In this document: piece by piece, positions 54,345 to 63,166 of the stretch | Layout of the letters: each line of letters begins with the position of its first letter | Numbering within the stretch: position 1 is the first letter of the stretch | From: Oscillospiraceae bacterium | GTDB lineage: Bacteria > Bacillota > Clostridia > Oscillospirales > Oscillospiraceae | Direction of reading: 5' to 3' | Assembly (NCBI GenBank): GCA_902778115.1 | Contig: CACYWG010000007.1 | Location: forward strand, 22,560 to 86,559 | Length of the DNA stretch: 64,000 nucleotides | Made by a program: the position numbers and the translations under genes | The notes under the pieces: model-generated | Told to the model about the DNA's origin: nothing | The model's database searches: none | What the model saw: only the letters and a program-made list of their open reading frames with translations

Positions 54345-55592
54345 TTATTTCTTGATCTGCTCCCAGTAGGCCTTCGCGGCCTGCTCGTTCTTGTTGTCGC
54401 CGTATTCGTAGTAGCGGGCGTTTTTGATCTCGTCGGGCAGGTACTGCTGCCGCACCCAGTGGCCCGGGAAGTTGTGCGGATAGAGATAGCCCTGCTCGCG
54501 CTCGAAGCCCGTGCCGTCGGCGTGGACGTTCTGCAGCTCGCGCGGGAAGCCGCCGCTGTGCCCGGCGCGCACGTCGGCGATCGCCCGGTCAATGGCCATG
54601 ACGACGCTGTTGGATTTCGGCGCGGTGGCCAGCAGCAGGCAGGCCTCGGCCAGCGGCAGCCGCGCCTCGGGCAGGCCGAGCTGCAGCGCCGCATCCACGC
54701 AGGCCTTCACGATCGGCACCGCCTGGGGATAGGCAAGGCCGATATCCTCGCTCGCCGAGCACAGGATGCGCCGGCAGGCGCCGATCAGGTCGCCGGCCTC
54801 CAGCAGCCGCGCCAGATAGTGCAGCGCCGCATCCGGATCGGAGCCGCGCAGGGACTTCATCAGCGCCGAGAGCGTGTCGAAATGCTCGTCGCCGTCGCGG
54901 TCGTAGCGCATGGCGCTGCGCTGGGAGACGGCCTTCGCGTCCGCGAGCGTGACCGTGTCGCCCGCCGCGGCGGAAAACAGCAGCTCCAGCGCGTTCATCG
55001 CCTTGCGCACGTCGCCGCCGCAGGCGGAGGAGATGTGCCGCAGCACGCCGTCTTCCAGAATCAGCGGCGTTTCGCGCCGGGCGTTGAGGATCTCCGTCGC
55101 GCGTTTGGCCGCGATCTCCACGTCGGAGGCGCGCAGGGCTTTGAATTCGAACACCGTCGAGCGGCTGAGCACCGCGTTGAACACGCAGAAATAGGGGTTT
55201 TCCGTTGTCGAGGCGATCAGCGTGATGCGCCCGTCCTCGATGAATTCCAGCAGGCTCTGCTGCTGCTTTTTGTTGAAATACTGGATCTCGTCGAGATACA
55301 GCAGCACGCCGCCGGGCGTGAGCATCGTGTCGAGCTCGGCGATGATCTGCTTGATGTCCGCGATGCCGGCGGTGGTGGCGTTGAGCTTGCGCAGGCTGCG
55401 GTTGGTGCGCTCGGCGAGGATGCGGGCCACGGTGGTTTTGCCGGTGCCCGAGGGGCCGTAGAAGATCATGTTGGGGATCTGCCCGCTGTCCGCGATGCGG
55501 CGCAGCAGGCCGTTCGGACCCAGGATATGCTGCTGCCCCACCACCTCGTCCAGGCTGCGGGGGCGGATCTCGTCTGCGAGTGGCTTGTACAT
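54345..55592 (-). CDS. rarA: Replication-associated recombination ATPase RarA (MgsA)
   Basis: This 415-residue AAA+ protein related to clamp loaders acts at stalled forks. Walker A is GPSGTGKTT, Walker B is LYLDEIQYF, sensor 1 is ASTTENPYF, and the MgsA C-terminal domain (GSDPDAALHYLARLLEAGD, YPHNFPGHWVRQQYLPDE) is complete. Confidence 0.95.
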   Translation of the reverse strand: MYKPLADEIRPRSLDEVVGQQHILGPNGLLRRIADSGQIPNMIFYGPSGTGKTTVARILAERTNRSLRKLNATTAGIADIKQIIAELDTMLTPGGVLLYLDEIQYFNKKQQQSLLEFIEDGRITLIASTTENPYFCVFNAVLSRSTVFEFKALRASDVEIAAKRATEILNARRETPLILEDGVLRHISSACGGDVRKAMNALELLFSAAAGDTVTLADAKAVSQRSAMRYDRDGDEHFDTLSALMKSLRGSDPDAALHYLARLLEAGDLIGACRRILCSASEDIGLAYPQAVPIVKACVDAALQLGLPEARLPLAEACLLLATAPKSNSVVMAIDRAIADVRAGHSGGFPRELQNVHADGTGFEREQGYLYPHNFPGHWVRQQYLPDEIKNARYYEYGDNKNEQAAKAYWEQIKK

Positions 55593-55663
55593 GGCTTTGT
55601 CTCCGATAAAGCGTGATTTATATTATTTTATCACCCGCTGCGCCGGCTGGCAAGTGGCGCGCA

Positions 55664-55692
55664 TTGACATCGCCCCGGGGAAATGATAAATT
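55664..55692 (+). promoter_or_regulatory. Promoter of the MBL-fold gene
   Basis: TTGACA (55664-55669) and TAAATT (55687-55692) are separated by 17 bases and lie about 32 bases before the start codon. Confidence 0.7.
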
Positions 55693-55723
55693 GTATAAAA
55701 GAAAACCGAGGGGAGGCCGGCGC

Positions 55724-56560
55724 ATGAAGATCCATATCCTTCGCTGCGGAGAGATCCGCGTCAGCAGCACGGTGCCCTTCGGCAACGCGATCAGCGCCGT
55801 CAGCACAGCGCGGCAGCTGGCCGAGCCGGACAGAAAACGCGTGGCCCTGCCGGTGTTTTCCTATCTGATCGAGCACCCGAATGGCCTGCTGCTGGTGGAC
55901 ACCGGCTGGTGCCGCGAGATCAGCCCCGAGGGCGTCTACGACGCGGCGGCTGTGAAGAAGGTCCTGTCGGCGCCACTGGCCGCCTTTTACCGGCCGACGC
56001 TGCCCGCCGGCGAGGCCATCCACGAGCACCTGGCCGCGCGCGGCCTGTCGCCCTCGGATCTGGACTGCGTGATCCTCACGCACCTCGATCCCGACCATGT
56101 GGCGGGCCTGCGGCACCTCCGTGGCGCGAAGCGCATCGTGTTGCCGGAGGATGAGTATTTCTGGAACTGCCGCGCGGTGTACAAGGCCAGACAGCCGCAG
56201 GAGCTTTGGATTCATGAGCCGATCGAACGCCTGTACTACCGCGGCGCGGCCGACGCGCCCAACCGCTGGGCCATCGATCTCTACGGCGACGAGAGCGTTC
56301 TGCTGGTGAACGTGCCCGGCCACACGGACGGCCAGGCGGCGGTGCTGCTGCGCAAGGGAGGCAAGTTCGTGCTGCTCGCGGCGGACGCGGCTTTTTCGCC
56401 GCGCAACTGGCGGGAAAACATCACGCCGGGCTTTGGCTTCGACCGGCAGCAGCAGCTCAAAAGCCTACGCTGGATCGCGGCCAAGGCGGCCGATCCCGGC
56501 TGTGCGGCCGTGCTCTGCAGCCACGATCCGGGCGTGCTGCCGCACAGCATAGAGATATAA
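55724..56560 (+). CDS. Metallo-beta-lactamase-fold hydrolase (lactonase-like)
   Basis: This 278-residue protein resembles N-acyl-homoserine lactonase family enzymes: LLVDTGW early, the metal motif HLDPDHVAGL, GHTDGQAAVLL, and a late Asp in AADAAF. The central motif is HxDxDH rather than HxHxDH, so one metal ligand differs from the standard. The start has GGGGAGG 7 bases upstream. It is monocistronic and divergent from rarA. The substrate is unknown. Confidence 0.85.
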   Translation: MKIHILRCGEIRVSSTVPFGNAISAVSTARQLAEPDRKRVALPVFSYLIEHPNGLLLVDTGWCREISPEGVYDAAAVKKVLSAPLAAFYRPTLPAGEAIHEHLAARGLSPSDLDCVILTHLDPDHVAGLRHLRGAKRIVLPEDEYFWNCRAVYKARQPQELWIHEPIERLYYRGAADAPNRWAIDLYGDESVLLVNVPGHTDGQAAVLLRKGGKFVLLAADAAFSPRNWRENITPGFGFDRQQQLKSLRWIAAKAADPGCAAVLCSHDPGVLPHSIEI

Positions 56561-56564
56561 AGCA

Positions 56565-56592
56565 GACAAGGCGCCCCGAAGGGCGCCTTGTC
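56565..56592. terminator. Bidirectional terminator between the MBL gene and mnmA
   Basis: A perfect 12-bp stem (56565-56576 with 56581-56592) has a CGAA loop. The last two bases are shared with the mnmA stop codon. Confidence 0.85.
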
Positions 56593-57670
56593 ATTTTATC
56601 GCGGCCTCGATCGTTCCGCCGCCGAGCACCAGATCGCCGTCATAGAGCACGACGGCCTGACCGGGCGTGACGGCGCGCTGCGGCGCGTCAAAATCCAGCC
56701 GGAGCCTGCGCCCCGGCAGCGGGACGGCGGTGGCGGCAAATTCTTTCTGCCGATAGCGCGTCATCGCATGGACGCGGAGCGGCCCCGCGGGCTCCGGGAT
56801 CGAGAGCCAATGGAAGGCGGCCGCGGTCAGGCCGCCGCTGTAGAGCGCCTCCTCCGGCCCGACGGTCACCGTGTTCGCGCCCATGTCCTTGTCCAGCACA
56901 TAGACGGGCTCTCCGGCGGCCAGACCCAGGCCGCGCCGCTGGCCGACGGTGCAGCGGATCGCGCCGCGGTGCCGCCCGAGGACGCGGCCCTCTCGGTCGA
57001 GGATGTCCCCCGGCGGACAGGCTTTGCCGGTCCACTGCTCCAGGAACGCGGCGTAGTCTCCGCCGGGGACGAAGCAGATGTCCTGGCTCTCGCGCTTGGC
57101 GGCGGTGACGAGGCCGCCGGCTTCCGCCAGCTGGCGGGCTTCGCTTTTGCGAAGCTCGCCGAGCGGAAAGCGCAGATGCGCCAGCTGCCGCTGCGTCAGC
57201 ATGTACAGCACATAGCTCTGGTCCTTGCTCTCGTCCGCCGCCTTCCGGAGCTGCCAGCGGCCGTTGGCCGGGTCACGGCTGATCCGGGCGTAATGACCGG
57301 TGGCGAGCACGTCGAAGCCGCGGGCCAAGGCCTCATCCAGCAGAGCCTCAAATTTCATGAAGCGGTTGCAATCGATGCAGGGGTTGGGCGTGCGCCCGCG
57401 CGCGTATTCGTCGGCAAAGCGCTGGATGACCTGTACGCGAAACAAGCCCGTATAGTCCAGCAGCTCGTGCGGGATCCCGAGCTGGGAACAGACGAATGCG
57501 GCATCCTCGGCGTCGCTCTCCGCGCAGCAGCTTTTATGGCAGGCGAGGCCGAGGTCGCTGCTGCGGTACAGACGCATCGTTACGCCCGCACAGTCATAGC
57601 CTGCACGCTGCATCTCCTGCGCGGCCACCGAGCTGTCGACGCCGCCGCTCATCGCGATGAGGGCGCGCAT
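56591..57670 (-). CDS. mnmA: tRNA-specific 2-thiouridylase
   Basis: This 359-residue enzyme puts sulfur on U34 of Lys, Glu and Gln tRNAs. The PP-loop is SGGVDSSVAA, and the catalytic cysteines are in TPNPCIDCNRFMKF and QDICFVPGGDY. The region after the PP-loop has an added Cys-rich piece (CHKSCCAESD). Its ATG overlaps the stop of the MOSC gene by 1 base (TAATG). Confidence 0.95.
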   Translation of the reverse strand: MRALIAMSGGVDSSVAAQEMQRAGYDCAGVTMRLYRSSDLGLACHKSCCAESDAEDAAFVCSQLGIPHELLDYTGLFRVQVIQRFADEYARGRTPNPCIDCNRFMKFEALLDEALARGFDVLATGHYARISRDPANGRWQLRKAADESKDQSYVLYMLTQRQLAHLRFPLGELRKSEARQLAEAGGLVTAAKRESQDICFVPGGDYAAFLEQWTGKACPPGDILDREGRVLGRHRGAIRCTVGQRRGLGLAAGEPVYVLDKDMGANTVTVGPEEALYSGGLTAAAFHWLSIPEPAGPLRVHAMTRYRQKEFAATAVPLPGRRLRLDFDAPQRAVTPGQAVVLYDGDLVLGGGTIEAAIK

Positions 57671-58116
57671 TACGGCAGCACCCGGATCTCATCGCCGGGG
57701 CGGGCGACCCCTTCCGTCAGCACAACGGCGAAGATCCCCTCCCGCGGCATCACGCAGTCGCCGGCCTGGCGGCGGATCGCGCAGTCGGCGTGGCACTCCT
57801 TGCCGATCTGCGTCACCTCGCACAGGGCGCTGCCGACCTGCAGCCGGGTGCCGACGGGCAGCGCCGGGAGCACCAGGCCCTCGCACAGGATATTCTCGGC
57901 AAAGGCGCCCGGGGCGAGGGGATAGCCCAGCTTTTCCTCCAGCCGCGCCGCGCTCTCGCGCGCCAGCAGGCTGACTTGCCGGTGCCAGTTGCCGGCGTGC
58001 GCGTCTCCGACGATCCCGTGCTCCGGCAGCAGGCGGATCTCATCCACGGGGTGCTTCTGCTGGCCCTTTTTCTCGCTGATGCAGACCGCGAGGATGCGGC
58101 CGACGGATCTTGACAT
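57670..58116 (-). CDS. MOSC-domain protein
   Basis: This 148-residue protein is a single MOSC domain with the conserved Cys in ECHADCAIRR and a GDAHAGNWHRQVSLLA segment. Stand-alone MOSC proteins of this size are linked to molybdenum-cofactor or sulfur transfer. AAGGAGG precedes the ATG at 58116. It is transcribed with mnmA, which fits a sulfur-handling theme (Rrf2 and cysK are next). Confidence 0.9.
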   Translation of the reverse strand: MSRSVGRILAVCISEKKGQQKHPVDEIRLLPEHGIVGDAHAGNWHRQVSLLARESAARLEEKLGYPLAPGAFAENILCEGLVLPALPVGTRLQVGSALCEVTQIGKECHADCAIRRQAGDCVMPREGIFAVVLTEGVARPGDEIRVLP

Positions 58117-58243
58117 AAAAAAGCCTCCTTTCCCTCTTGACAAAACGAAACGTACGCGGTATAAACATATTAACCCGTTAATTTGGTTGGTTTATAAAGC
58201 AAACAGACACCGCCCGGGCGGCAGGGTCTTCTGCCGGGCGGGA

Positions 58244-58675
58244 TCAGATCACATAGTCGAAGCCGCCTTCGTCGGAGCGCATCAGGCTGCGGATGCTGAA
58301 CTGCCCCAGATAGCCGCGCACGGTCTCATCGAGCCCCTTCCAGAGCGGCAGCGTCCGGCAGGCGGCCGCGCGGGAGCAGGGCTTCCCTTCCGGCCCCAGA
58401 CAGGCGACCGGCGCGAGCGTGCCCTCCATACGCTCGAGTACCTCGAGCACGGGGATCTGCTCCGGCTCACGGCCCAGGCGGTAGCCGCCGCCCTTGCCGC
58501 GCAGCCCTTCGAGGATCCCGGCGCGCACCAGCTCTTTCACAATGCTCTCCAGGTATTTTTCCGAGATCTCCTGCCTCTCGGCCAGCTCCCGGAGCGTGAC
58601 ATAGGCCTCCGGGCGATGCTCGGCCAGGTCGACCAGGATCCGCAGGGCATAGCGCCCGCGCGTTGAGATCATCAT
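58244..58675 (-). CDS. Rrf2-family regulator (CymR/IscR type)
   Basis: This 143-residue regulator has the Rrf2 winged helix (STRGRYALRILVDLAEH, ISEKYLESIVKELV, LRGKGGGYRLGRE) and three cysteines spaced C-x7-C-x5-C at the place of the Fe-S ligands in IscR. In B. subtilis the relative CymR controls cysteine genes and binds CysK. Here the gene is divergent from cysK, which supports a cysteine or Fe-S role. The ATG at 58675 has GAGGGGG 8 bases upstream. Confidence 0.88.
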   Translation of the reverse strand: MMISTRGRYALRILVDLAEHRPEAYVTLRELAERQEISEKYLESIVKELVRAGILEGLRGKGGGYRLGREPEQIPVLEVLERMEGTLAPVACLGPEGKPCSRAAACRTLPLWKGLDETVRGYLGQFSIRSLMRSDEGGFDYVI

Positions 58676-58714
58676 GATGCGCACCCCCTCTTTGACTCGT
58701 TCATAGATAAGCCT

Positions 58715-58743
58715 ACTATACCATAAGGAAAATAGGATTTCAA
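58715..58743 (-). promoter_or_regulatory. rrf2 promoter, overlapping the cysK upstream region
   Basis: On the minus strand TTGAAA (58738-58743) and TATAGT (58715-58720) are 17 bases apart. The divergent spacer to cysK is only about 85 bases, so one bound regulator could affect both genes. Confidence 0.7.
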
Positions 58744-58761
58744 TACAAGGAGGAACACAAA

Positions 58762-59694
58762 ATGTCCAACATTTATACGTCCGCCGATCAGCTGATCGGA
58801 AAAACGCCGCTGCTGGAGCTGACGCATATTGAAAAAGAGGAGAAGCTCGAGGCGCGGCTGCTGGCCAAGCTCGAGTACTTTAATCCCGCCGGGTCCGTCA
58901 AGGACCGCGTCGCCAAAGCGATGATCGACGACGCCGAGGCGAAGGGCCTGCTGAAGGAGGGCTCCGTGATCATCGAGCCGACCTCCGGCAATACCGGCAT
59001 CGGCCTGGCCGCCGTGGCCGCCGCGAGGGGCTACCGGATCATCATCGTCATGCCGGAGACCATGAGCATGGAGCGCCGGGTGCTGATGAAGGCTTACGGC
59101 GCCGAGCTCGTGCTGACGGAGGGCGCCAAGGGCATGAAGGGCGCCATCGCCAAGGCGGAGGAGCTGGCGAAGGAGATCCCCGGGGGCTTTATCCCCGGCC
59201 AGTTCGTCAATCCGGCCAATCCCGCCGCGCATCGGGCGACCACCGGCCCGGAGATTTGGGCGGACACCGACGGCGAGGTGGATATCTTCGTCGCGGGCGT
59301 CGGCACCGGCGGCACTGTCACCGGCGTGGGCGAGTATCTGAAGGAAAAGAAGCCGGCGGTCCGCGTCGTTGCAGTGGAGCCGGCAAGCTCGCCGGTCCTG
59401 TCGAAGGGCACGGCCGGCGCGCACAAGATCCAGGGCATCGGCGCGGGCTTCGTGCCGGAGGTGCTGAACACTGCTGTCTACGACGAGGTCATCGCCGTCA
59501 AAAATGAGGACGCCTTTGCCGCCGGACGCCGCATCGGCCGCAGCGAGGGCGTGCTGGTCGGCATCTCCTCCGGTGCTGCGCTTCACGCTGCGATCGAAGT
59601 GGCCAAACGCCCGGAGAACAAGGGCAAAACCGTCGTCGCCCTCCTGCCCGACACCGGCGACCGCTATCTCTCCACGGAGCTGTTCGCGGACTGA
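58762..59694 (+). CDS. cysK: Cysteine synthase A (O-acetylserine sulfhydrylase)
   Basis: This 310-residue PLP enzyme makes cysteine from O-acetylserine and sulfide. The PLP Lys lies in [11 protein letters not shown], the substrate loop is [10 protein letters not shown], the phosphate-binding loop is GTGGTVTGV, and [10 protein letters not shown] follows. AAGGAGG precedes the ATG. CysE, which makes its substrate and binds it in the cysteine synthase complex, is encoded at 50990. Confidence 0.96.
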   Translation: MSNIYTSADQLIGKTPLLELTHIEKEEKLEARLLAKLEYFNPAGSVKDRVAKAMIDDAEAKGLLKEGSVIIEPTSGNTGIGLAAVAAARGYRIIIVMPETMSMERRVLMKAYGAELVLTEGAKGMKGAIAKAEELAKEIPGGFIPGQFVNPANPAAHRATTGPEIWADTDGEVDIFVAGVGTGGTVTGVGEYLKEKKPAVRVVAVEPASSPVLSKGTAGAHKIQGIGAGFVPEVLNTAVYDEVIAVKNEDAFAAGRRIGRSEGVLVGISSGAALHAAIEVAKRPENKGKTVVALLPDTGDRYLSTELFAD

Positions 59695-59716
59695 GCGCTG
59701 CAAAGGGTAAAAAAAC

Positions 59717-59749
59717 AATCGGCGTTCCGCAAGCTGCGGAGCGCCGATT
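59717..59749 (+). terminator. cysK terminator
   Basis: AATCGGCG plus TCCGCA pair with TGCGGA plus CGCCGATT around a 3-base loop (15 bp with one wobble), followed by TTTT. Confidence 0.85.
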
Positions 59750-59825
59750 TTAGAGGAAAAACAGACGAAGATAAGGAATAATACAATAATAAAGAATTTT
59801 TTGCGGAAGCGTAAAGGGTGCAATC

Positions 59826-60386
59826 ATGATCGAAATACCGTTTGTCCCGGCGGAAATTGCTTTCGCGGTGCTGTGGCTGATGCTGAGGATCGCCGTATGG
59901 CTGCGGCAGAAGCGGATTGATTGGGAACGGGAAGTGATTCTGCTTCTTATGTACGTCAATCTGGCTGTTCTGCTCCGCTTGACCTTTTTCCCTATGGCGC
60001 GTGTGGACGGGCGGGTGCAGCCGCTGGTGATGTATACGGCGGCGTTGTTCCCGTTTCGGATCAACTGGGTCCCCCTGGTGCGCCTGCTTGACTATGCCAG
60101 CAAGAGAGACTTTCTGCTGAACGTGGTTGGCAATGCGGCGATGTTTATCCCGAGCGGGATGATTCTGCCGGTCGTTTACCCGCGTCTCGACCGCTTCTGG
60201 AAGGTGCTGCTTGCCGGCGCCGGCCTTTCTCTCACCATCGAGCTGCTCCAACTGCCGTTCAGCGTGCGTGCGTCTGATGTGGACGATCTGCTGCTGAACA
60301 CGCTCGGCGTGATCCTCGGGTACGGGGTCTATGCAGCGGTTCGAAGGCGGAAGCAACACAGCAAAAGATCATCCGGCCCCCCTTGA
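59826..60386 (+). CDS. VanZ-family membrane protein
   Basis: This 186-residue protein has four hydrophobic segments and the VanZ pattern (NVVGNAAMFIPSGMILP, SLTIELLQL, SDVDDLLLNTLGVILGY). VanZ-like proteins affect sensitivity to teicoplanin and lipoglycopeptides in some species, but many chromosomal copies have no known role. No vancomycin-resistance genes are near. Confidence 0.88.
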   Translation: MIEIPFVPAEIAFAVLWLMLRIAVWLRQKRIDWEREVILLLMYVNLAVLLRLTFFPMARVDGRVQPLVMYTAALFPFRINWVPLVRLLDYASKRDFLLNVVGNAAMFIPSGMILPVVYPRLDRFWKVLLAGAGLSLTIELLQLPFSVRASDVDDLLLNTLGVILGYGVYAAVRRRKQHSKRSSGPP

Positions 60387-60727
60387 CTGACGGGACAGAA
60401 ACGGGCTTTCCAGGAGGCTGATCGCATTTGATTAAGATACTTTTTGTGTGCCGCGGCAAGCCTCTAACAAAAGCCGATTTTCCTTGTAAAATCAAGCACT
60501 TTTGACCATCCCTCACGCAGTTTACACCCCGTTTGCACCTTGCATTTTCCCCGGTTTTCGGGAGAAAGAGATCGTTTTTATGGTGAAAATCCTGTTTATT
60601 TGCTGGGGCATGTAACAAACACAACCAGAAAAAGCTGATAAACAGGGCGTTTGCCGCCCTTGAGCAATTTGTTTTACACCTCATTTACACCTTACAACCA
60701 AGCCCGCCATGACACCAATAGAAATAC
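60387..60727. other. Non-coding region with repeated TTTACACC-like words
   Basis: This 340-bp stretch has lower G+C than its surroundings and no supported gene. The words TTTACACC (three times) and TTTGCACC (once) occur in it, in two pairs about 150 bases apart. The text resembles sequence found beyond the 3' end of tyrosine-integrase genes, but no integrase is here. It may be a decayed mobile-element edge. Confidence 0.35.
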
Positions 60728-60773
60728 AAAACGCCTGTACCGCACGGATCACCGCTGCAAGTACAGGCGTTTT
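60728..60773. terminator. Terminator near the nitroreductase gene end
   Basis: A perfect 13-bp stem (60728-60740 with 60761-60773) with a 20-base loop has T runs on both strands. Confidence 0.8.
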
Positions 60774-60848
60774 TATGGCTATACGGATCAAACGATTTCA
60801 ACTGCGAGATCGCAGACAGGTCCCGGCTTTCCGGACAGCTTTAAAGGC

Positions 60849-61367
60849 TTACACTTTGTAGATATAGTCTGCTTTCCTCGGAGCAGGGTCGGCTGCGGGC
60901 TTGGCGGCATAGCCGAGAATCAGATGACCGATACCCTCATAGTCGCCCTCAATCCCAAGCTCCTTCAGGATGGCTTTGCCCTCTTCGCTCTCAAACTCTT
61001 CCTTTGCCCGATGCACCCAGCAGCTGGCAACGCCAAGGTCGGCCGCGGCATTCATCATGTTGCCCATGACCAGGCTTCCGTCGTACACGTAGGTGGGGAC
61101 GGCCTTGTTGCCCAGAACCACCAGCACCTCCGGCGCGCCATAGAAGGGATCCATGTCCGCACCGAGAACGGCGGCATTCATCCTGGACAGCTTGTCCCGC
61201 AGCTCTTTGCTTGTGATGGCGAGGATGATCGGAGACTGTTTTCCCATACCGGTCGCGGCATAGGTGCCGGCTTCCAGGATCGCATTCAGCTTTTCTTCCT
61301 CGATCAGCTCCGGCTTGTAAGCGCGGCAGCTCCGACGGGTTTTCAATGTGGTCAATGTTTCAGCCAT
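60849..61367 (-). CDS. Nitroreductase-family flavoprotein
   Basis: This 172-residue protein fits the FMN-dependent nitroreductase family: TLKTRRSCRAYKPE at the N terminus for FMN phosphate binding, the middle part NMMNAAADLGVASCW, and IGHLILGYAA near the end. It reduces nitro compounds or quinones with NAD(P)H; the natural substrate is unknown. GAGGGATAC precedes the ATG. It lies downstream of the radical SAM gene on the same strand. Confidence 0.9.
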   Translation of the reverse strand: MAETLTTLKTRRSCRAYKPELIEEEKLNAILEAGTYAATGMGKQSPIILAITSKELRDKLSRMNAAVLGADMDPFYGAPEVLVVLGNKAVPTYVYDGSLVMGNMMNAAADLGVASCWVHRAKEEFESEEGKAILKELGIEGDYEGIGHLILGYAAKPAADPAPRKADYIYKV

Positions 61368-61387
61368 TTTGTATCCCTCCTAAAAAA

Positions 61388-62284
61388 TCATTCACGATTC
61401 AGAATAGACCCTTCACCGCCGCGGACGGGGATCTCATCCAAGCGGTCGGCAAGGTATGCGCGCATCTCCCGCACAGCCTCCAGCATGTCCTGCTTGTGCT
61501 TGGGCAGCCAACCCTGCATGGGCATCACATTGGACGGGTGCGAGGCGAAGCAGTAGCATTCCTCCAACTCCAGACGGCTGAGAAGCAGCTCCTGCTCGTC
61601 CAGAAGCTGCCGGAAGGTACATTCGTGGAAAGCGCCGCTCTGCATTTCCCCGTACAGCTTACAGCCCGGCTCGGCGTGCAGGGTGCCGGTGAAGATCTGC
61701 CTGGGCTGAACGGCATTGATCATGGCCGCTGTGGCTTCCGCGTTTTCACGCCACAGCTCCGCGCCTCCACAGCCCAGGATGATGTTCAGCGTGAAATCGA
61801 TTCCCGCCTTTTTCAGCCTCAGCAGCTGCTCGATGCTCTCCTGCGCGGTGTGGCCCTTGTTCATCATGGTCAGCGCTTCATCCAAGCCACTTTCCACGCC
61901 GATGTCCAGCCCGTTGATCCCGGCGTCGCGCAGGCGCCGCAGCTCGGCATCCGTTTTCCGGCGAATGTTCTGGATCGAGGCGTACATGGCAATAGTCCCG
62001 ACCTTGGGCAGTTTCTGATGGATCAGCTCCGCGATCTTCAGCAGGCGCTCTGCGGGCATGGTAAACGGGTCGCCGTGCTCGAGAAACACCCGCTTGACGT
62101 CCGGGCGAAAGAGCGCCGCCTCGTCAAGATCGGCCTCCACCTGCTCCAGCGGGCACATGGTGAAGGGAACATCGTGGTACATGTAGCAGAACGTGCATTT
62201 GTTGTGGCTGCAGCCGGTGGTCACCTGCAGCAGCAGGGAGTTTGCCTCAAAGGGCGGACGGTAAACGATTCCGGTGGTATTCAT
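61388..62284 (-). CDS. Radical SAM protein with CX4CX2C cluster motif
   Basis: This 298-residue protein has the iron-sulfur motif GCSHNKCTFCY, where four residues separate the first two cysteines instead of the usual three. The rest has the radical SAM barrel pattern (FLEHGDPF, GINGLDIGVESG, NIILGCGG). The reaction is unknown. Its ATG overlaps the end of the HxlR gene by 4 bases, so it belongs to the flavin/HxlR operon. Confidence 0.87.
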   Translation of the reverse strand: MNTTGIVYRPPFEANSLLLQVTTGCSHNKCTFCYMYHDVPFTMCPLEQVEADLDEAALFRPDVKRVFLEHGDPFTMPAERLLKIAELIHQKLPKVGTIAMYASIQNIRRKTDAELRRLRDAGINGLDIGVESGLDEALTMMNKGHTAQESIEQLLRLKKAGIDFTLNIILGCGGAELWRENAEATAAMINAVQPRQIFTGTLHAEPGCKLYGEMQSGAFHECTFRQLLDEQELLLSRLELEECYCFASHPSNVMPMQGWLPKHKQDMLEAVREMRAYLADRLDEIPVRGGEGSILNRE

Positions 62285-62634
62285 GGTTCTTCTTTCTTTG
62301 CAAGGTATTCGATGTACTCGTTGCCCCAGGTTTCAAGAGCGGAGATCACAGGGCCAAATTTTTTGCCCATCTCCGTGAGCTGATATTCCACCCGAGGCGG
62401 GATGGCTTCGTATTGGGTGCGCTGCACCAGGCCGCTTTCCTCCAGCGTTTTCAGCTGCACGGACAGCGTGGCGTGGGTCATCTTCGGCATTTTCCGCAGA
62501 AGCTCGTTAAAGCGGATCGGGCCGTCTGCGAGATACAGCAGGATCAGCACCGCCCACTTGCCGGAGATCAGACTCTGCGCCGTGGCATAGGGGCAAACCC
62601 CGAAGCGGTCCTCAAGGGAGGTCTGCTTTTCCAT
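62281..62634 (-). CDS. HxlR-family transcriptional regulator
   Basis: This 117-residue winged-helix regulator has the family Cys (GVCPYATA) and the pattern LISGKWAVLILLYLADGPIRFNEL. Members often sense aldehydes or redox changes. It overlaps its neighbours on both sides (ATGA with the radical SAM gene, TGATG with the flavoprotein gene), so four genes are likely co-transcribed and self-regulated. Confidence 0.92.
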   Translation of the reverse strand: MEKQTSLEDRFGVCPYATAQSLISGKWAVLILLYLADGPIRFNELLRKMPKMTHATLSVQLKTLEESGLVQRTQYEAIPPRVEYQLTEMGKKFGPVISALETWGNEYIEYLAKKEEP

Positions 62635-63035
62635 CAGACGTCAAACTCCTCTTTCAGATCCAGCATGCCGCGGATCTCGGCATGGCCGTTTTCCAGATAA
62701 AACAGCCCCATCTCCCAGCCGTTTTTGTCATAGAGCTCCATGATCTGGGGCATCGCGGCCCGTACCTTTTCCAGCAGCGCCTCATCCTTGACAATCGTAG
62801 CCACACCGTCATAGCGCAGGAACTCTCCGCCGTTTACGGCAAGGACTTCGACCCGGGGATTGACCGTCAGCTGCTTGAACACATTCTTAAAGGTGCCGCA
62901 GCCGAAGTACAGCTTATCGCCGTCCAGCAGGTGGAAGCCGAAGGGACGACCCTTAGGCTGGTCTCCATCAGTGGTCAGGAAATAGAAGAGCTTGGCCTTA
63001 TCCAGAAATTCATTGACTTTAGTTGCATTAGACAT
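62634..63035 (-). CDS. Pyridoxamine 5'-phosphate oxidase-like flavin protein
   Basis: This 133-residue protein has the split-barrel fold pattern FYFLTTDGDQPKGRPFG and LYFGCGTFKNVFKQL. It probably binds FMN or a similar cofactor. The start at 63035 has AAGGAGG before it. It is the first gene of the operon with HxlR, radical SAM and nitroreductase. Confidence 0.85.
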   Translation of the reverse strand: MSNATKVNEFLDKAKLFYFLTTDGDQPKGRPFGFHLLDGDKLYFGCGTFKNVFKQLTVNPRVEVLAVNGGEFLRYDGVATIVKDEALLEKVRAAMPQIMELYDKNGWEMGLFYLENGHAEIRGMLDLKEEFDV

Positions 63036-63066
63036 GTTGTTTTCCTCCTTGGTCATTTTCTTGAAC

Positions 63067-63100
63067 TGGTATTATAATACGACCGCATTTTTGTTCGCGC
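63067..63100 (-). promoter_or_regulatory. Promoter of the flavoprotein-HxlR-radical SAM operon
   Basis: On the minus strand TTGCGC and TATTAT are 17 bases apart, about 35 bases before the start codon. Upstream, GATACTCG occurs twice around a GTATCTT/AAGATAC inverted repeat (63116-63145), a possible HxlR site. Confidence 0.6.
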
Positions 63101-63166
63101 AAGTACGATTTTTTGTGATACTCGGTATCTTTGAAGATACTCGATAATTGAAGGATAATCGTTTTG

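Noticed and set aside
60259..60684. Minus-strand frame of 141 codons beside the VanZ gene
   Set aside because: It overlaps the VanZ gene antisense, has no ribosome binding site and no recognisable domain. I keep only the note about repeat words.
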